Below, piece by piece: positions 14,591-23,506 of a stretch of DNA of 64,000 nucleotides. The first letter of the stretch is position 1. The number at the start of each line of letters is the position of its first letter. This DNA is from Bacillus sp. BA3. Its GTDB lineage: Bacteria; Bacillota; Bacilli; Bacillales; DSM-1321. The notes under the pieces are model-generated. The model saw only the letters and a list, made by a program, of their open reading frames with translations. It was not told the DNA's origin and did not search any database. The stretch spans positions 62,001 to 126,000 of the forward strand of contig PIZR01000008.1 in assembly GCA_002835675.1 (NCBI GenBank). Direction: 5' to 3'. Position numbers and translations under genes: made by a program.

Positions 14591-16837
14591 CTATTCACTT
14601 TTTTTGAATTGAGATAGTAATTCATCTGCCATGATTTTTGAATCCAAACGAGCCGCTATATATGGAGGCTGGACCCGATTATTTGACTCTACGGGCAGCC
14701 CTAGCCAGACAACTCGTTTATCCAAGATGATAAACGAAAAGGAAACAGGTGAACAAATAAATTGATCAGAGTGGATATCAGGGTTTCTTTTTGCTGAAAT
14801 GATCGTCAATTTCACTGCAGGGTTTCGTTTCATTAAATATTGCTGCCATTCTTCTGACAAACTGTTCAAATCCGGAACAGCAAAAACCATCTCTAGTTTT
14901 GTTGATTCAATATCTTCCTGAAAGTCCCCCAATTTACGGGCATGCATCCATTGTAATTTCGGATGCTGATGTTTAACCCATTTTCCAATGTCTTTCTTTG
15001 ATACAATCTGATCATTTTGAATTTGATGATCAACAAGCTGACGAAGTGTTTTGCTGCGATAAACGTGTTTGTTAACAAATGAAGTGTCACATACATGTAC
15101 GAACTTACCCTTAGTCCTTGTTATGGCCACGTTAATGAGCCTTTCACTTTCTCTCCCTGTCAATAACATTCCAGCCCTGTTTTGCGGATAACTATCAACT
15201 GTGTCAAAAATCATCATCTCCCGTTCACTTCCCTGGAAACGGTGTACAGTTGCAGCGATGATATCCGCCGTTTGCCGTTCTTTGTCATATAAGTCATCCA
15301 ATAGTTTTTCCATCAAATCTGCCTGGGCACGATATGGGGCGACATAACCGATTGACCTTGCCCCGCCCACATAAGCTTCATGAATCAGTTGAAAAGATAA
15401 AAGCAATTGCCATATATTCATTCTCGAGTGGGATGTCCGTTCAGTGATGCAATATTCCCCTGCTAGGCTAGTATCGAGCAGTGCCGCTGCCTTATTGGCA
15501 AATGGTTCCGCCAGCATTATTCCCTCCCTGCTGGTCGCAACACTTTTATGATCGCCAACAAAATTGTTATAGACGACACGATTAGTGAATGCTGAAATAT
15601 CCGGATGCATGCGGCGCTGTTCCTTTAATAGGAATAAATGGGGATGAAGTTCTCCTTCTTCAACAGACTGGGCGACACCAGCGCGATGAAAAATGTCTTC
15701 CTTCAGCCAAAGTTTCACTAGGGAATCACGAGCCGAAGCAATAGGTGGCAATTGTTTGAAATCACCACAAACGATAATATGCTTGGCTAACGCTGCAGCA
15801 AAAGCCACCTGAGGTACGTATGCCATACTCGCTTCGTCCAAAATGACCAGATCATACTCCTTTTGATAAACCGTTTCATCATTTGCGGCTTTAGCCAAGG
15901 TCGTTCCGATGACTTTTGCTTCTTTTACGAATTGAATCTCTTTTTGGCGGATTTTCTCCAAGACTTTGGCCAGCTTTTTCTCTATCTCAATTAATTGATC
16001 TGTATCCCTTTTACTGAAGGACCCTGCCAAGTCATGCTTTAACAGACGTTTCTCTTCGCCAAGCTCTTCTTTTTCTTTAACTAATGTCGGTTCATGTTTA
16101 CCTAATAATTGCCCTGTAACAATATCATCATGGATGGCTAGTGATTCACCGATTTGAGATCCATAGCGAAGCACATCGCCTTCTTTGAAACGATCTTTCT
16201 TTTTAATGAATGACGAAATTTCAGCCATCAAAACATCGACAGCCTGGTTGCTATGGGACAAAACCAGAACTTTTTTATCCTGTAAATAATGATTGGCTAC
16301 TGTACGAGCCAATGTATAGGTTTTTCCTGTTCCAGGGGGTCCCCAAACAAAAGTGACAGGGTTGAATTTCGAGCGGGCATATAATTCTTTTACGCTGCTT
16401 TGTTTTTCAATTAAAGGATGTTTTTGCGGCATGGACGGATCCATCAGGCGCTTGATCCGAAGCCTTTTCCTTTTGCTTCTCTTGATTTCATCTAGGCGGA
16501 TGATCAATTGCTCAAGCAATTCCCAAGGATCGTGGTATAAAAAGGCTTCATCGATCATATCGCCTAGCGAGCGATCAAAAACAATGATTATACTTTTTCC
16601 TTCCGATGAGAGGATTCTCCCCTCTTGCTTAATCCCTCCCCATTCCAGTCGAACGAGGGAACCGACAGGGATTTTTATCGATGAACCTGTTTCGAAATAA
16701 TAGTTGAAAGAATCGCCACCTGTAAGCAGATGGCCGTTCGAAATCAGGTATTTTGTGCTGCCATATTTTTTCAAATGCAGGATTTCAAGTTGAAGCGCCT
16801 GCTGCCATTCTTTTATATAATTAACTGTCGAATTCAT
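14591..16837 (-). CDS. Superfamily 1 (UPF1/DNA2-like) helicase with AAA domain
   Basis: 748 residues. Walker A FVWGPPGTGKTYTLA near residue 166, LVLSHSNQAVDVL (motif Ia), a charged, probably coiled-coil insertion about residues 240-300, Walker B as LVILDEASMA, VCGDFKQLPPIA (motif III), EQRRMHPDIS (motif IV), AATVHRFQGSEREMMIF (motif V) and VAITRTKGKFVHV (motif VI). The set is complete, so ATP-driven unwinding of DNA or RNA is expected. The N-terminus carries a beta-rich region typical of the stalk/1B domain and the C-terminus a domain with no motif I recognise (PLD-like segments are possible). GAGGAAAG precedes the ATG. Monocistronic. Process (repair or RNA turnover) unknown. Confidence 0.86.
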   Translation of the reverse strand: MNSTVNYIKEWQQALQLEILHLKKYGSTKYLISNGHLLTGGDSFNYYFETGSSIKIPVGSLVRLEWGGIKQEGRILSSEGKSIIIVFDRSLGDMIDEAFLYHDPWELLEQLIIRLDEIKRSKRKRLRIKRLMDPSMPQKHPLIEKQSSVKELYARSKFNPVTFVWGPPGTGKTYTLARTVANHYLQDKKVLVLSHSNQAVDVLMAEISSFIKKKDRFKEGDVLRYGSQIGESLAIHDDIVTGQLLGKHEPTLVKEKEELGEEKRLLKHDLAGSFSKRDTDQLIEIEKKLAKVLEKIRQKEIQFVKEAKVIGTTLAKAANDETVYQKEYDLVILDEASMAYVPQVAFAAALAKHIIVCGDFKQLPPIASARDSLVKLWLKEDIFHRAGVAQSVEEGELHPHLFLLKEQRRMHPDISAFTNRVVYNNFVGDHKSVATSREGIMLAEPFANKAAALLDTSLAGEYCITERTSHSRMNIWQLLLSFQLIHEAYVGGARSIGYVAPYRAQADLMEKLLDDLYDKERQTADIIAATVHRFQGSEREMMIFDTVDSYPQNRAGMLLTGRESERLINVAITRTKGKFVHVCDTSFVNKHVYRSKTLRQLVDHQIQNDQIVSKKDIGKWVKHQHPKLQWMHARKLGDFQEDIESTKLEMVFAVPDLNSLSEEWQQYLMKRNPAVKLTIISAKRNPDIHSDQFICSPVSFSFIILDKRVVWLGLPVESNNRVQPPYIAARLDSKIMADELLSQFKKSE

Positions 16838-16959
16838 TTTTCACTTTCCTCACAAAATATGCCATTGAAGTACAAAGAAACTGGCCCATTGGCTAGGCTC
16901 CGAAGTAGGAAATAACGCTGTTACCAAGACTTTTTGCGCAATACCTGTTTCTTAAGCAT

Positions 16960-16992
16960 ATAAAATAAGGCCCAATCAATAGATTGGGCCTC
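16960..16992 (-). terminator. Terminator of pepF
   Basis: AGGCCCAATC-AATA-GATTGGGCCT perfect 10-bp stem followed on the minus strand by TTATTTTAT. Confidence 0.87.
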
Positions 16993-17067
16993 TCCTACGC
17001 CAATGTTTTAACTATAGCATTTTTTATAAAATCATACCATGGGCTCTTTTGGAAGAAATGGTTTAGA

Positions 17068-18864
17068 TTAGCCTTCTGTCAACTCAGTGAATTGGTCGAC
17101 AAGATCGCTGAAAATCTTCATTGCGTTTTCGATTGGATCAGGTTTAGTTAAATCTACGCCTGTTTTCTTAAGCAGCTCCAATGGGAAATCGGAACTCCCG
17201 CTTTTCAAGAAGGTCAAATAACTTTCAAGTGTTTTTTGGTCCCCTGAGAGGATTTTATCAGCGATGGTGATGGCTGAAACGTAACCAGTAGCATATTTGT
17301 AGACATAAAATGGACGATAAAAGTGTGGGATACGTGACCAGCCATACTTCACTTCTTCATCGAAAATTATTTCATCTCCATTATAAGCACGAAATATTGA
17401 TTCATAGGCTGTATTAAAAACCTCGGCATTTAGAGGTTCATCATTTTCAGCTTTTTCATGTACGACCTTTTCGAACTCCGCAAACATCACCTGTGTGAAG
17501 AATGTTCCTTTAAAACTATCTATGAAATGGTTAAGTAAGTGTTTTTTCTTCTGCACGTCTTTTGTAGTCTTAATCAAATGGCGAATCAAAAGGATTTCAT
17601 TCACAGTGGAAGCAACTTCAGCGACAAAAATGGAATACCCAGCACTTATTTGCGGTTGATATTTTGAACTATAGTATGAATGCATTCCATGTCCAGATTC
17701 ATGTGCAAGTGTAAACACACTGTCTAAATCATCACGGTGATTTAATAAAATGAAAGGATGAACACCATAAAGTCCTAAATTGTAAGCACCTGACCGTTTT
17801 CCAGGTGTTTCCCTTACGTCGATATATCTTTTTTCCTTAAAGGTTTTCAGGATTGTGATATATTCTTCGCCAAGAGGTTTCAGTGCTTCAACCATCAAAG
17901 AAAAACCATCATCGTAAGAAATCTCCTCTTTAGCGCCTTCGACTAATGGCACACTTAAATCATAGGCACGCAATTCCTCTACACCAAGCAATTTTTTTCT
18001 TAAATGAATATATTTATGCATGGGCCCGATATTTTGTTTAGTAGACATAATCAAATTATCATAAACCTCTTTTGGAACTTGATCTCCAAATAGAGATTTT
18101 TCCAAGGCTGATGGATAATTTCTTAGTTTTGAAAGATTCACATTATTCTTGATTGCAGTGGAAAGTGTGGAAGCGATTGTATTCTTCAATTGTACATATG
18201 GCTGATAATAGGCGAAATAAGCCTCTTTTCTTTTATCGCGATCATCGGCTTCAATCAATTTGGAATACATTCCCCTTGTCAGCTCTACCCTCTCGCCGTC
18301 TTCATTCGTAACTTCCCCAAATTTTATATCAGCATTGTTTATCATCCCGAACGTTTTTTGAGGTGCTGAAAAGGCTTCGCCTATTTGGGAAAGCACCTCT
18401 TCTTGTTCTTTCGTTAACACATGGGCTTTATAGCGGAAGGAATCAAGTAAATCCTCCTCAAAATATTTCAAACCCTCGATTTCATTTATGTACCCTTTTA
18501 ATGTGTGTTCTTCCAGGCTCAAAAGAAACGGCATGAAAAATGCAGAAGCATTACTGATTTTCTGCCCTAACTTACCAGCCCGATCCAATAATGCTTGTGA
18601 TGAGGTTACCCGAGTATCCAAATCAGCTTGCAGCATGGCAAATACATATAGCTTGTTATAAATGTACCCAAGTTCTTCACTTAATCGTAAATAATCGAAC
18701 AAATCTTGAGCTGACTGAATCCGACCATCATAAGTTTTTAATTTTTCTGCCATCTTCAGGACTTCTTGATAATCCTTTTCCCAGATAGTTTGATCATCGT
18801 AAATATCCTCTAAGTTCCATGTTTCTTCTATTTTTATTTCGTCACGTGATTTAAACGTTTGCAT
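17068..18864 (-). CDS. pepF: Oligoendopeptidase F (M3 family zinc metallopeptidase)
   Basis: 598 residues with the zinc site HESGH in LAHESGHGMHSYYSS and the downstream glutamate in VAEVASTVNEILL; this is the standard M3B arrangement. The N-terminal WNLEDIYDDQTIWEKDY is typical of PepF. The enzyme cleaves short cytoplasmic peptides of about 7-17 residues; no signal peptide is present. The ATG at 18864 is preferred (GGAAG 10 bases upstream); the ATG 21 bases earlier is placed on a ribosome binding site. Alone between terminators; peptide uptake by the opp operon at 50-56 kb could supply substrates. Confidence 0.95.
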   Translation of the reverse strand: MQTFKSRDEIKIEETWNLEDIYDDQTIWEKDYQEVLKMAEKLKTYDGRIQSAQDLFDYLRLSEELGYIYNKLYVFAMLQADLDTRVTSSQALLDRAGKLGQKISNASAFFMPFLLSLEEHTLKGYINEIEGLKYFEEDLLDSFRYKAHVLTKEQEEVLSQIGEAFSAPQKTFGMINNADIKFGEVTNEDGERVELTRGMYSKLIEADDRDKRKEAYFAYYQPYVQLKNTIASTLSTAIKNNVNLSKLRNYPSALEKSLFGDQVPKEVYDNLIMSTKQNIGPMHKYIHLRKKLLGVEELRAYDLSVPLVEGAKEEISYDDGFSLMVEALKPLGEEYITILKTFKEKRYIDVRETPGKRSGAYNLGLYGVHPFILLNHRDDLDSVFTLAHESGHGMHSYYSSKYQPQISAGYSIFVAEVASTVNEILLIRHLIKTTKDVQKKKHLLNHFIDSFKGTFFTQVMFAEFEKVVHEKAENDEPLNAEVFNTAYESIFRAYNGDEIIFDEEVKYGWSRIPHFYRPFYVYKYATGYVSAITIADKILSGDQKTLESYLTFLKSGSSDFPLELLKKTGVDLTKPDPIENAMKIFSDLVDQFTELTEG

Positions 18865-18934
18865 ATTATCTGCACTTCCTTTCATCCTTTATAGCTTACC
18901 CTTTATTATAATCGACTTTCAGAAAAATCTGCAT

Positions 18935-18972
18935 AGAAAAACCAGTATGCTAAAAATACATACTGGTTTTTC
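18935..18972 (-). terminator. Bidirectional terminator after azoR
   Basis: AAAAACCAGTATG/CATACTGGTTTTT stem with a 10-base loop, A and T flanks; 10 bases past the azoR stop. Confidence 0.88.
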
Positions 18973-18981
18973 TTTTTACAA

Positions 18982-19608
18982 TTAGAATTTTGCTGCAGTT
19001 TCAGCAACTTTCGCCAATCCTTCTGCAACGATATCCTGTGAGCGATCTGGATATTGATTATGTCCTTCGATTACAACTGTTTCTGGGTTTGTTATGCCCC
19101 ATAAGTTTAAATTCATCGTTACGTATTTCTCTGCCATTTCGGCAGCATCCATTCCAGGCAATGCATAATCTGATCCGCGTGCGTTAAGTAAAGCCACTTT
19201 TTTACCACCAGCTAAACCGACTGGGCCTTCAGCTGTATATTTGAATGTTGTTCCAGCTTGAGCAAGATAAGAGATATAAGTTACCAATGGTGCCGGAACC
19301 GTTGCGTTCCATAGCGGGAAGGCAAATACCACTTTGTCGGCAGCAAGGAATTGATTCAAGTATTGTTGCACGATATCGGCAATCTCCACTTCTTCTTCAG
19401 TCAATTCCATGCCTTGGTTGCGTTTATATAGGGCAGTAATCGCTGTATTTCCGTAGTAAGGTAAGTTCAGTTTAAATAAATCCAATTCAGTTATTTCATC
19501 GTTACTATTTGCTTCCTTATATGTGTTCAAAAACGTTTCATACATTTTGACACTGATTGCTTGATCCGCTGGACGGTCATTTGATTTAACAAATAATACT
19601 TTAGACAT
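18982..19608 (-). CDS. azoR: FMN-dependent NADH:quinone/azo reductase
   Basis: 208 residues, flavodoxin-like fold of the AzoR/AcpD family. The N-terminal KVLFVKSNDRPADQAISVKMYE, FAFPLWNATVPAPLVTYI (FMN-binding loop) and NARGSDYALPG match the family. It reduces quinones, and azo dyes in vitro, by two electrons with NADH, protecting against thiol or quinone stress. The ATG at 19608 is used because GGGGGA lies just upstream; the frame extends 16 codons further without a signal. Single gene with its own terminator. Often controlled by MarR-type sensors in Bacillus, but no such gene is adjacent. Confidence 0.92.
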   Translation of the reverse strand: MSKVLFVKSNDRPADQAISVKMYETFLNTYKEANSNDEITELDLFKLNLPYYGNTAITALYKRNQGMELTEEEVEIADIVQQYLNQFLAADKVVFAFPLWNATVPAPLVTYISYLAQAGTTFKYTAEGPVGLAGGKKVALLNARGSDYALPGMDAAEMAEKYVTMNLNLWGITNPETVVIEGHNQYPDRSQDIVAEGLAKVAETAAKF

Positions 19609-19792
19609 TTTTGTTCCCCCAATTGTTATTATTGTATGTTTTTTTAAAAATAGCATTTAATCCATATATCTCGAATTAACTGCAATTGCTACTTTCACAT
19701 TATAAATCTGAAAATCTTATAAGGCAAGAAATATGTTTTTTATTTTGCGAGCCTTTATTTTTTTATCCCGAGGCTTTATAAGCAGGACGCGA

Positions 19793-19826
19793 AAAAAACC
19801 GAGAGCAATTTGCCCTCGGTTAAGTT
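19793..19826 (-). terminator. Terminator overlapping the stop codon of the YqcI/YcgG gene
   Basis: AACCGAGaGCAA/TTGCcCTCGGTT stem; on the minus strand it is followed by TTTTTTT. The stop codon is inside the stem. Confidence 0.85.
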
Positions 19827-20554
19827 AACTCTTTATGATGGAAGGGGCACTTACCTTTTATCGGTTCTATATCATCCCCTATGAAAAATTGTTTCCATTC
19901 ATTATGATTTACATCTCCAAAGTGACTGATATCTGGATGTTTAGGAAGGTTATCCCATTTCTCCACTCGTTCACGAACCTTTTCACGTGACATGATTCCC
20001 CCTTTTTCCGTTCCCTCCAAGCCCTCAAAGATCATCCGGGGTTGGAATCCAAGTACAAGGCTATTTCCTAAATCACGCGTTTTACGCTGTTTATAAGCAG
20101 GTGCATTACCAAAGACAAAGATTGGCTCCCCTGCAAAATGATAGTCCCATAAATAATGCTCGGGATCTTTCGGCTTTTCAATTGGCCAAGGCTTTTCATC
20201 CGCTTTATGTAAGTATTGCAGAATATCCCAAAACCTTTTACGGTAAAATTCTATATCACCCTCTATTGATTCAGGCTCCATAAAGACGAAAAGACCGTGC
20301 CTGATATATGGTGGTTCCTGAAATAAATCAAGAAAACTTTCCACTGCTTTTGGGAGATTGGACCAATCTTTCTGTGTGATATAAGCATACCGAAGTTCCC
20401 CTTTATTTTCAGCTTTCATACCAAAATAACAAGGAAAGGTTTTATCGGTCACAGTATTATGGAATGTTTGATATTCCTTAATTAGCCATTGCGGCACTCG
20501 ATCGGGATTTGTCATATCTTCTTTAGTTAACAAACTTGAATTAGCAGTCAGCAT
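19820..20554 (-). CDS. YqcI/YcgG (GntA-like) haem-dependent N-oxygenase family protein
   Basis: About 244 residues of the YqcI/YcgG family. Recognisable segments: FPCYFGMKAENKGELRYAYI, HGLFVFMEPES, YLWDYHFAGEPIFVFGNAPAY, RMIFEGLEGTEKG and the C-terminal KCPFHH. A member of this family, GntA, is a haem enzyme that hydroxylates a guanidine nitrogen in guanitoxin synthesis; by homology this protein is likely haem-binding, but none of the other guanitoxin genes is present, so a different substrate is expected. AAGGAG precedes two consecutive ATGs; the second (20554) has better spacing. Monocistronic. Function in Bacillus is unknown. Confidence 0.8.
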   Translation of the reverse strand: MLTANSSLLTKEDMTNPDRVPQWLIKEYQTFHNTVTDKTFPCYFGMKAENKGELRYAYITQKDWSNLPKAVESFLDLFQEPPYIRHGLFVFMEPESIEGDIEFYRKRFWDILQYLHKADEKPWPIEKPKDPEHYLWDYHFAGEPIFVFGNAPAYKQRKTRDLGNSLVLGFQPRMIFEGLEGTEKGGIMSREKVRERVEKWDNLPKHPDISHFGDVNHNEWKQFFIGDDIEPIKGKCPFHHKELT

Positions 20555-20766
20555 CATTTTTCTCCTTAAATCGTTTTATTATATGTTACCCGCTTTAAAT
20601 AAACTAAAACTTCTACGGACCGGTGCACCCTATATAATTACTTCTTTATTAAAGGGATTATGACTTCCTCCAGTTCATCGGAATTCAATTAAAAAACATT
20701 CGATCTGCATGTTAATCATTTTCTCTACAATTGGATAACCTAAGTAAAAAATAGGAGTGGTGCTTA

Positions 20767-21021
20767 ATGGCAAGGAGAAGGAAAATTCTAGTATCTGAAG
20801 CGAGAAAAGGACTCGATGATTTAAAAGCAAAAGTTGCTGGTACAAAGAATCCCGAAGAAGCAAAGTTTGAAGTGGCAAAGGAAATTGGCGTACCACTGAA
20901 AAAAGACTATAACGGTGAACTGACATCCAAGCAGAATGGAAAAATAGGCGGAAAATTAGGCGGAGGCATGGTCAAGGAACTTGTAAAGATGGCACAGGAA
21001 AACTTAGGGAAAAAACATTAA
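20767..21021 (+). CDS. Alpha/beta-type small acid-soluble spore protein
   Basis: 84 residues. The GPR protease-like site KFEVAKEIGV and the DNA-binding C-terminal block KIGGKLGGGMVKELVKMAQENL match the alpha/beta SASP pattern, while the basic N-terminal MARRRKILVSEARKGLDDLKAK is longer than in SspA/B, nearer to divergent members. These proteins coat and protect spore DNA and are degraded at germination. GGAG lies 9 bases before the ATG. It should be made in the forespore under sigma-G, but I could not find a convincing sigma-G promoter in the 180 bases upstream. It confirms a spore-former. Confidence 0.88.
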   Translation: MARRRKILVSEARKGLDDLKAKVAGTKNPEEAKFEVAKEIGVPLKKDYNGELTSKQNGKIGGKLGGGMVKELVKMAQENLGKKH

Positions 21022-21107
21022 CAAGATTCGATCCCGTTTGGTAGTGCTCCCCTTTAAAAGCTCATATATAGAAACTGGACTTAACACGTTGGATGGCATT
21101 AAACCAT

Positions 21108-21142
21108 AAAAAAAGCCAACCTTAACGGGCTGGCTTTTTTAA
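21108..21142. terminator. Bidirectional terminator between the spore protein gene and the alcohol dehydrogenase gene
   Basis: AAAAAAGCCA-aCC...GGgc-TGGCTTTTTT hairpin between convergent genes; T-run on both strands. Confidence 0.85.
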
Positions 21143-21144
21143 AA

Positions 21145-22356
21145 TTAACTAATTCTCACGGGTGAAACTCTTGAAACTACTGACATTATTAATTCCTCCG
21201 ACATCGGGTAATTAGTGGCAGCTGGATCCGTCCTTACTGCTTTAAGAATTCTTTCCATATCAGATTGGTTAATTTCATAGGCGCTGAAGTCAGAGGGCAG
21301 CCCAAGATCGGATAGGAAAACACGGAGCTTTTCCACCACTTTCACTAAGGTTCTTTTTGAATCTTCATCATGGATTTTCACACTAAAGGCTTCGGCTATC
21401 AAATGGGCCTTTGGAAGATATAAATCCGGGGTTGATTCCATTACGACCGGTAATAACACAGCATTGGCCAATCCATGAGGAATACGGAATAACGCCCCAT
21501 ATGCGTGGGCAAAGTTATGAACCGGGATCGCATTCAATGCACTACAAAATGCAGTGATTCCCATCATGCTTCCATGAAGCATTTCCATTCTGGCCTCAAT
21601 ATTCGTTCCGTCCTTTACGGCCCCCTGTAAATTTCTATCAATAACTCGAATGGCCTGAAATGCATAAGCATCGGTTATTGATGTAGCCGCAGGTGAAACG
21701 ATCGCTTCCATTGCATGTGTCAATGCATCTGCACCAGTAAACGCCGTAATGTCACTCGGCAGTCCGACTGTTAACTCAGGATCTAGAATGGCAACATCCG
21801 AACTTAAAAAAACATTGTATATATTCATTTTTACTTTTTTATGTTCATTATATATGACTGCTATCGGAGATACTTCAGAACCGGTTCCTGCTGTTGTGGC
21901 TACGGAAATATGCGGGATATTCATGGATTGGGCTTTTGGAAAACCCTCATACAGATAGCCGCTTGGAATGGCATCTTTAATATCCGTAATTCCTTTGTAT
22001 AATCCGAATTTCAATGCCTTTGCGGTATCAATGACACTCCCTCCACCGATGGCAAGTATGGCATCGGCATTCACTTCGCGTGCATATTTCAATGCTTCAT
22101 TTACACATTCACTCGCTGCGTCTTGTGTAACTCCCAGAAACTGTCCAACTATTTCAGCTCTGGCACCTAAATTCTCCTGATCAAAAGTTTCGGCAACTTT
22201 ATTAACGACACCTGCATTTTCCAAGCCCGCATCACTTACGAGTAGAATCCTTTTTGCCCCGAGACCATTGAAAAGGTTTGGAATGAGTGAACGAGTGTTA
22301 GTGCCACTGTAAACCGAAGTCCTTAGCCAAAAATTCGATTGAGCGTTTGCGTTCAT
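21145..22356 (-). CDS. Iron-containing alcohol dehydrogenase (group III)
   Basis: 403 residues. NAD-binding GGGSVIDTAKALKFG, the TTAGTGSEVSPIAVI block and the metal-binding region FTGADALTHAMEAIVSP with the later HNFAHAYGALFRIPHG (three His plus one Asp ligands) are complete. Oxidises or reduces small alcohols and aldehydes with NAD(H). The ATG at 22356 has GAGGTGAT 6 bases upstream; a GTG three codons earlier overlaps it. It lies 125 bases downstream of an R2lox gene on the same strand, and both face a GAF-LuxR gene; the three may form a unit. Substrate unknown. Confidence 0.9.
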   Translation of the reverse strand: MNANAQSNFWLRTSVYSGTNTRSLIPNLFNGLGAKRILLVSDAGLENAGVVNKVAETFDQENLGARAEIVGQFLGVTQDAASECVNEALKYAREVNADAILAIGGGSVIDTAKALKFGLYKGITDIKDAIPSGYLYEGFPKAQSMNIPHISVATTAGTGSEVSPIAVIYNEHKKVKMNIYNVFLSSDVAILDPELTVGLPSDITAFTGADALTHAMEAIVSPAATSITDAYAFQAIRVIDRNLQGAVKDGTNIEARMEMLHGSMMGITAFCSALNAIPVHNFAHAYGALFRIPHGLANAVLLPVVMESTPDLYLPKAHLIAEAFSVKIHDEDSKRTLVKVVEKLRVFLSDLGLPSDFSAYEINQSDMERILKAVRTDPAATNYPMSEELIMSVVSRVSPVRIS

Positions 22357-22481
22357 ACAGATCACCTCAGATATATTAGTCTATATTCTTAGATAAGGAT
22401 TGTTTATACCCTGTCTCAAAGTTCCTGATGGTCATTCATTAACAAACATACTAAATAGTAAGCTTGTATCTTTTACCGGCT

Positions 22482-23369
22482 TTACAAAACCCCATATTCC
22501 TTTTCGTTACTTTGATAGATTTCTTCAATCCCCTTCCCTTTTGCCCTGGCTAAAATCTCCATCCGCACCGTTAATTGTTTCATGGTAAAATTCAATATAG
22601 CTTGTTGGTCATTGCCAAATGGATTTCCTAACCGATCATATCCCTCCGTATTTAACGCGATGGCCAGAGGAGAAAGTTGCTCCATTCTCTTTTCTACCTG
22701 TTTAAAGATATGTGGATGTTCACTGATGATTCGTTGCAGCAGGAAGGTCCCATAAGCAATATGGCGCGATTCATCCTTCTTCAAAAGACCCACGCCTTTT
22801 AATAAACCAGGCATCATTTTATTAGCTTCAAGCGTCTGATAAAAACCGAAATATCCAGTTTCTGCAAGAACTCCCTCGGTAAACATATTATAAACAGTGG
22901 CTGCTTCTGCCAATGCTTCAGGGGATTGGTCGGATAAAAGTTTCTCCATCGCTTCAGGCAATATTTCGTAAAAAATCGATTTATAAGTGTCTGAATGATA
23001 AACTGTCAAATCACCCGTTTCACCAACCTGATCTAATGTATAACGAAAGAACTCCATATGCTTCGCTTCCTCGAACAGAAATGTCGTTAAGTACATTTCT
23101 TCTTCAATCCTGCCTTCTTTGGCTATCGTCATAATGAGAGGCAGCAAATCCAAAGTCACTGCTTCTTCCCCGCCCTGAAAAAGTGAAATGATCCGTAATA
23201 ACACTTGCCTTTCAATATCAGTAAATGACTTCCAATCTTCTTTATCCTGGCTGAAATCAATGTCACGAGGGTTCCATATACCGAATCTTTTGGCCTTTTG
23301 ATAAAGTTTAAATGGCAGGGTATCTTCTCTAAAACTCCGGCTGGTGGTCGTTAAATTCTTTCTTTTCAT
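22482..23369 (-). CDS. R2-like ligand-binding oxidase (R2lox), Mn/Fe type
   Basis: 295 residues, ferritin-like di-metal fold related to ribonucleotide reductase R2 but shorter. By my count the ligands are E68, E101, H104, E165, E200 and H203, and the valine and tyrosine that form the ether cross-link in characterised R2lox proteins are present as V71 and Y160. Long stretches (WNPRDIDFSQDKEDW, FLFEEAKHMEFF) are typical. Known members assemble a Mn(III)/Fe(III) cofactor with bound fatty acid and can do two-electron oxidations; physiological substrate unknown. There is no R1 (NrdA/E) gene, so it is not a reductase subunit. TAAGGAGG precedes the ATG. Confidence 0.9.
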   Translation of the reverse strand: MKRKNLTTTSRSFREDTLPFKLYQKAKRFGIWNPRDIDFSQDKEDWKSFTDIERQVLLRIISLFQGGEEAVTLDLLPLIMTIAKEGRIEEEMYLTTFLFEEAKHMEFFRYTLDQVGETGDLTVYHSDTYKSIFYEILPEAMEKLLSDQSPEALAEAATVYNMFTEGVLAETGYFGFYQTLEANKMMPGLLKGVGLLKKDESRHIAYGTFLLQRIISEHPHIFKQVEKRMEQLSPLAIALNTEGYDRLGNPFGNDQQAILNFTMKQLTVRMEILARAKGKGIEEIYQSNEKEYGVL

Positions 23370-23427
23370 GGTAATGCCTCCTTAAAATTAAGAACTTTAA
23401 ACTTTTGTATCCAAGGATTTATTAAAT

Positions 23428-23456
23428 TTGTAAGAGTTTTCATTATATTGTAAGAT
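23428..23456 (+). promoter_or_regulatory. Candidate sigma-A promoter of the GAF-LuxR gene
   Basis: TTGTAA, 17-base spacer, TAAGAT, 50 bases before the start codon in the R2lox/luxR divergent region. Confidence 0.45.
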
Positions 23457-23506
23457 ATTAGTAGCATTTATCCTAGCACTGAAAATGTAGGGAGGAATAA
23501 AGTCGA

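Noticed and set aside
14591..16837. Defence-system interpretation of the SF1 helicase with the nearby peptidase
   Set aside because: The helicase is monocistronic, PepF has a housekeeping family signature and its own terminator, and no nuclease, methylase or other defence gene is adjacent.
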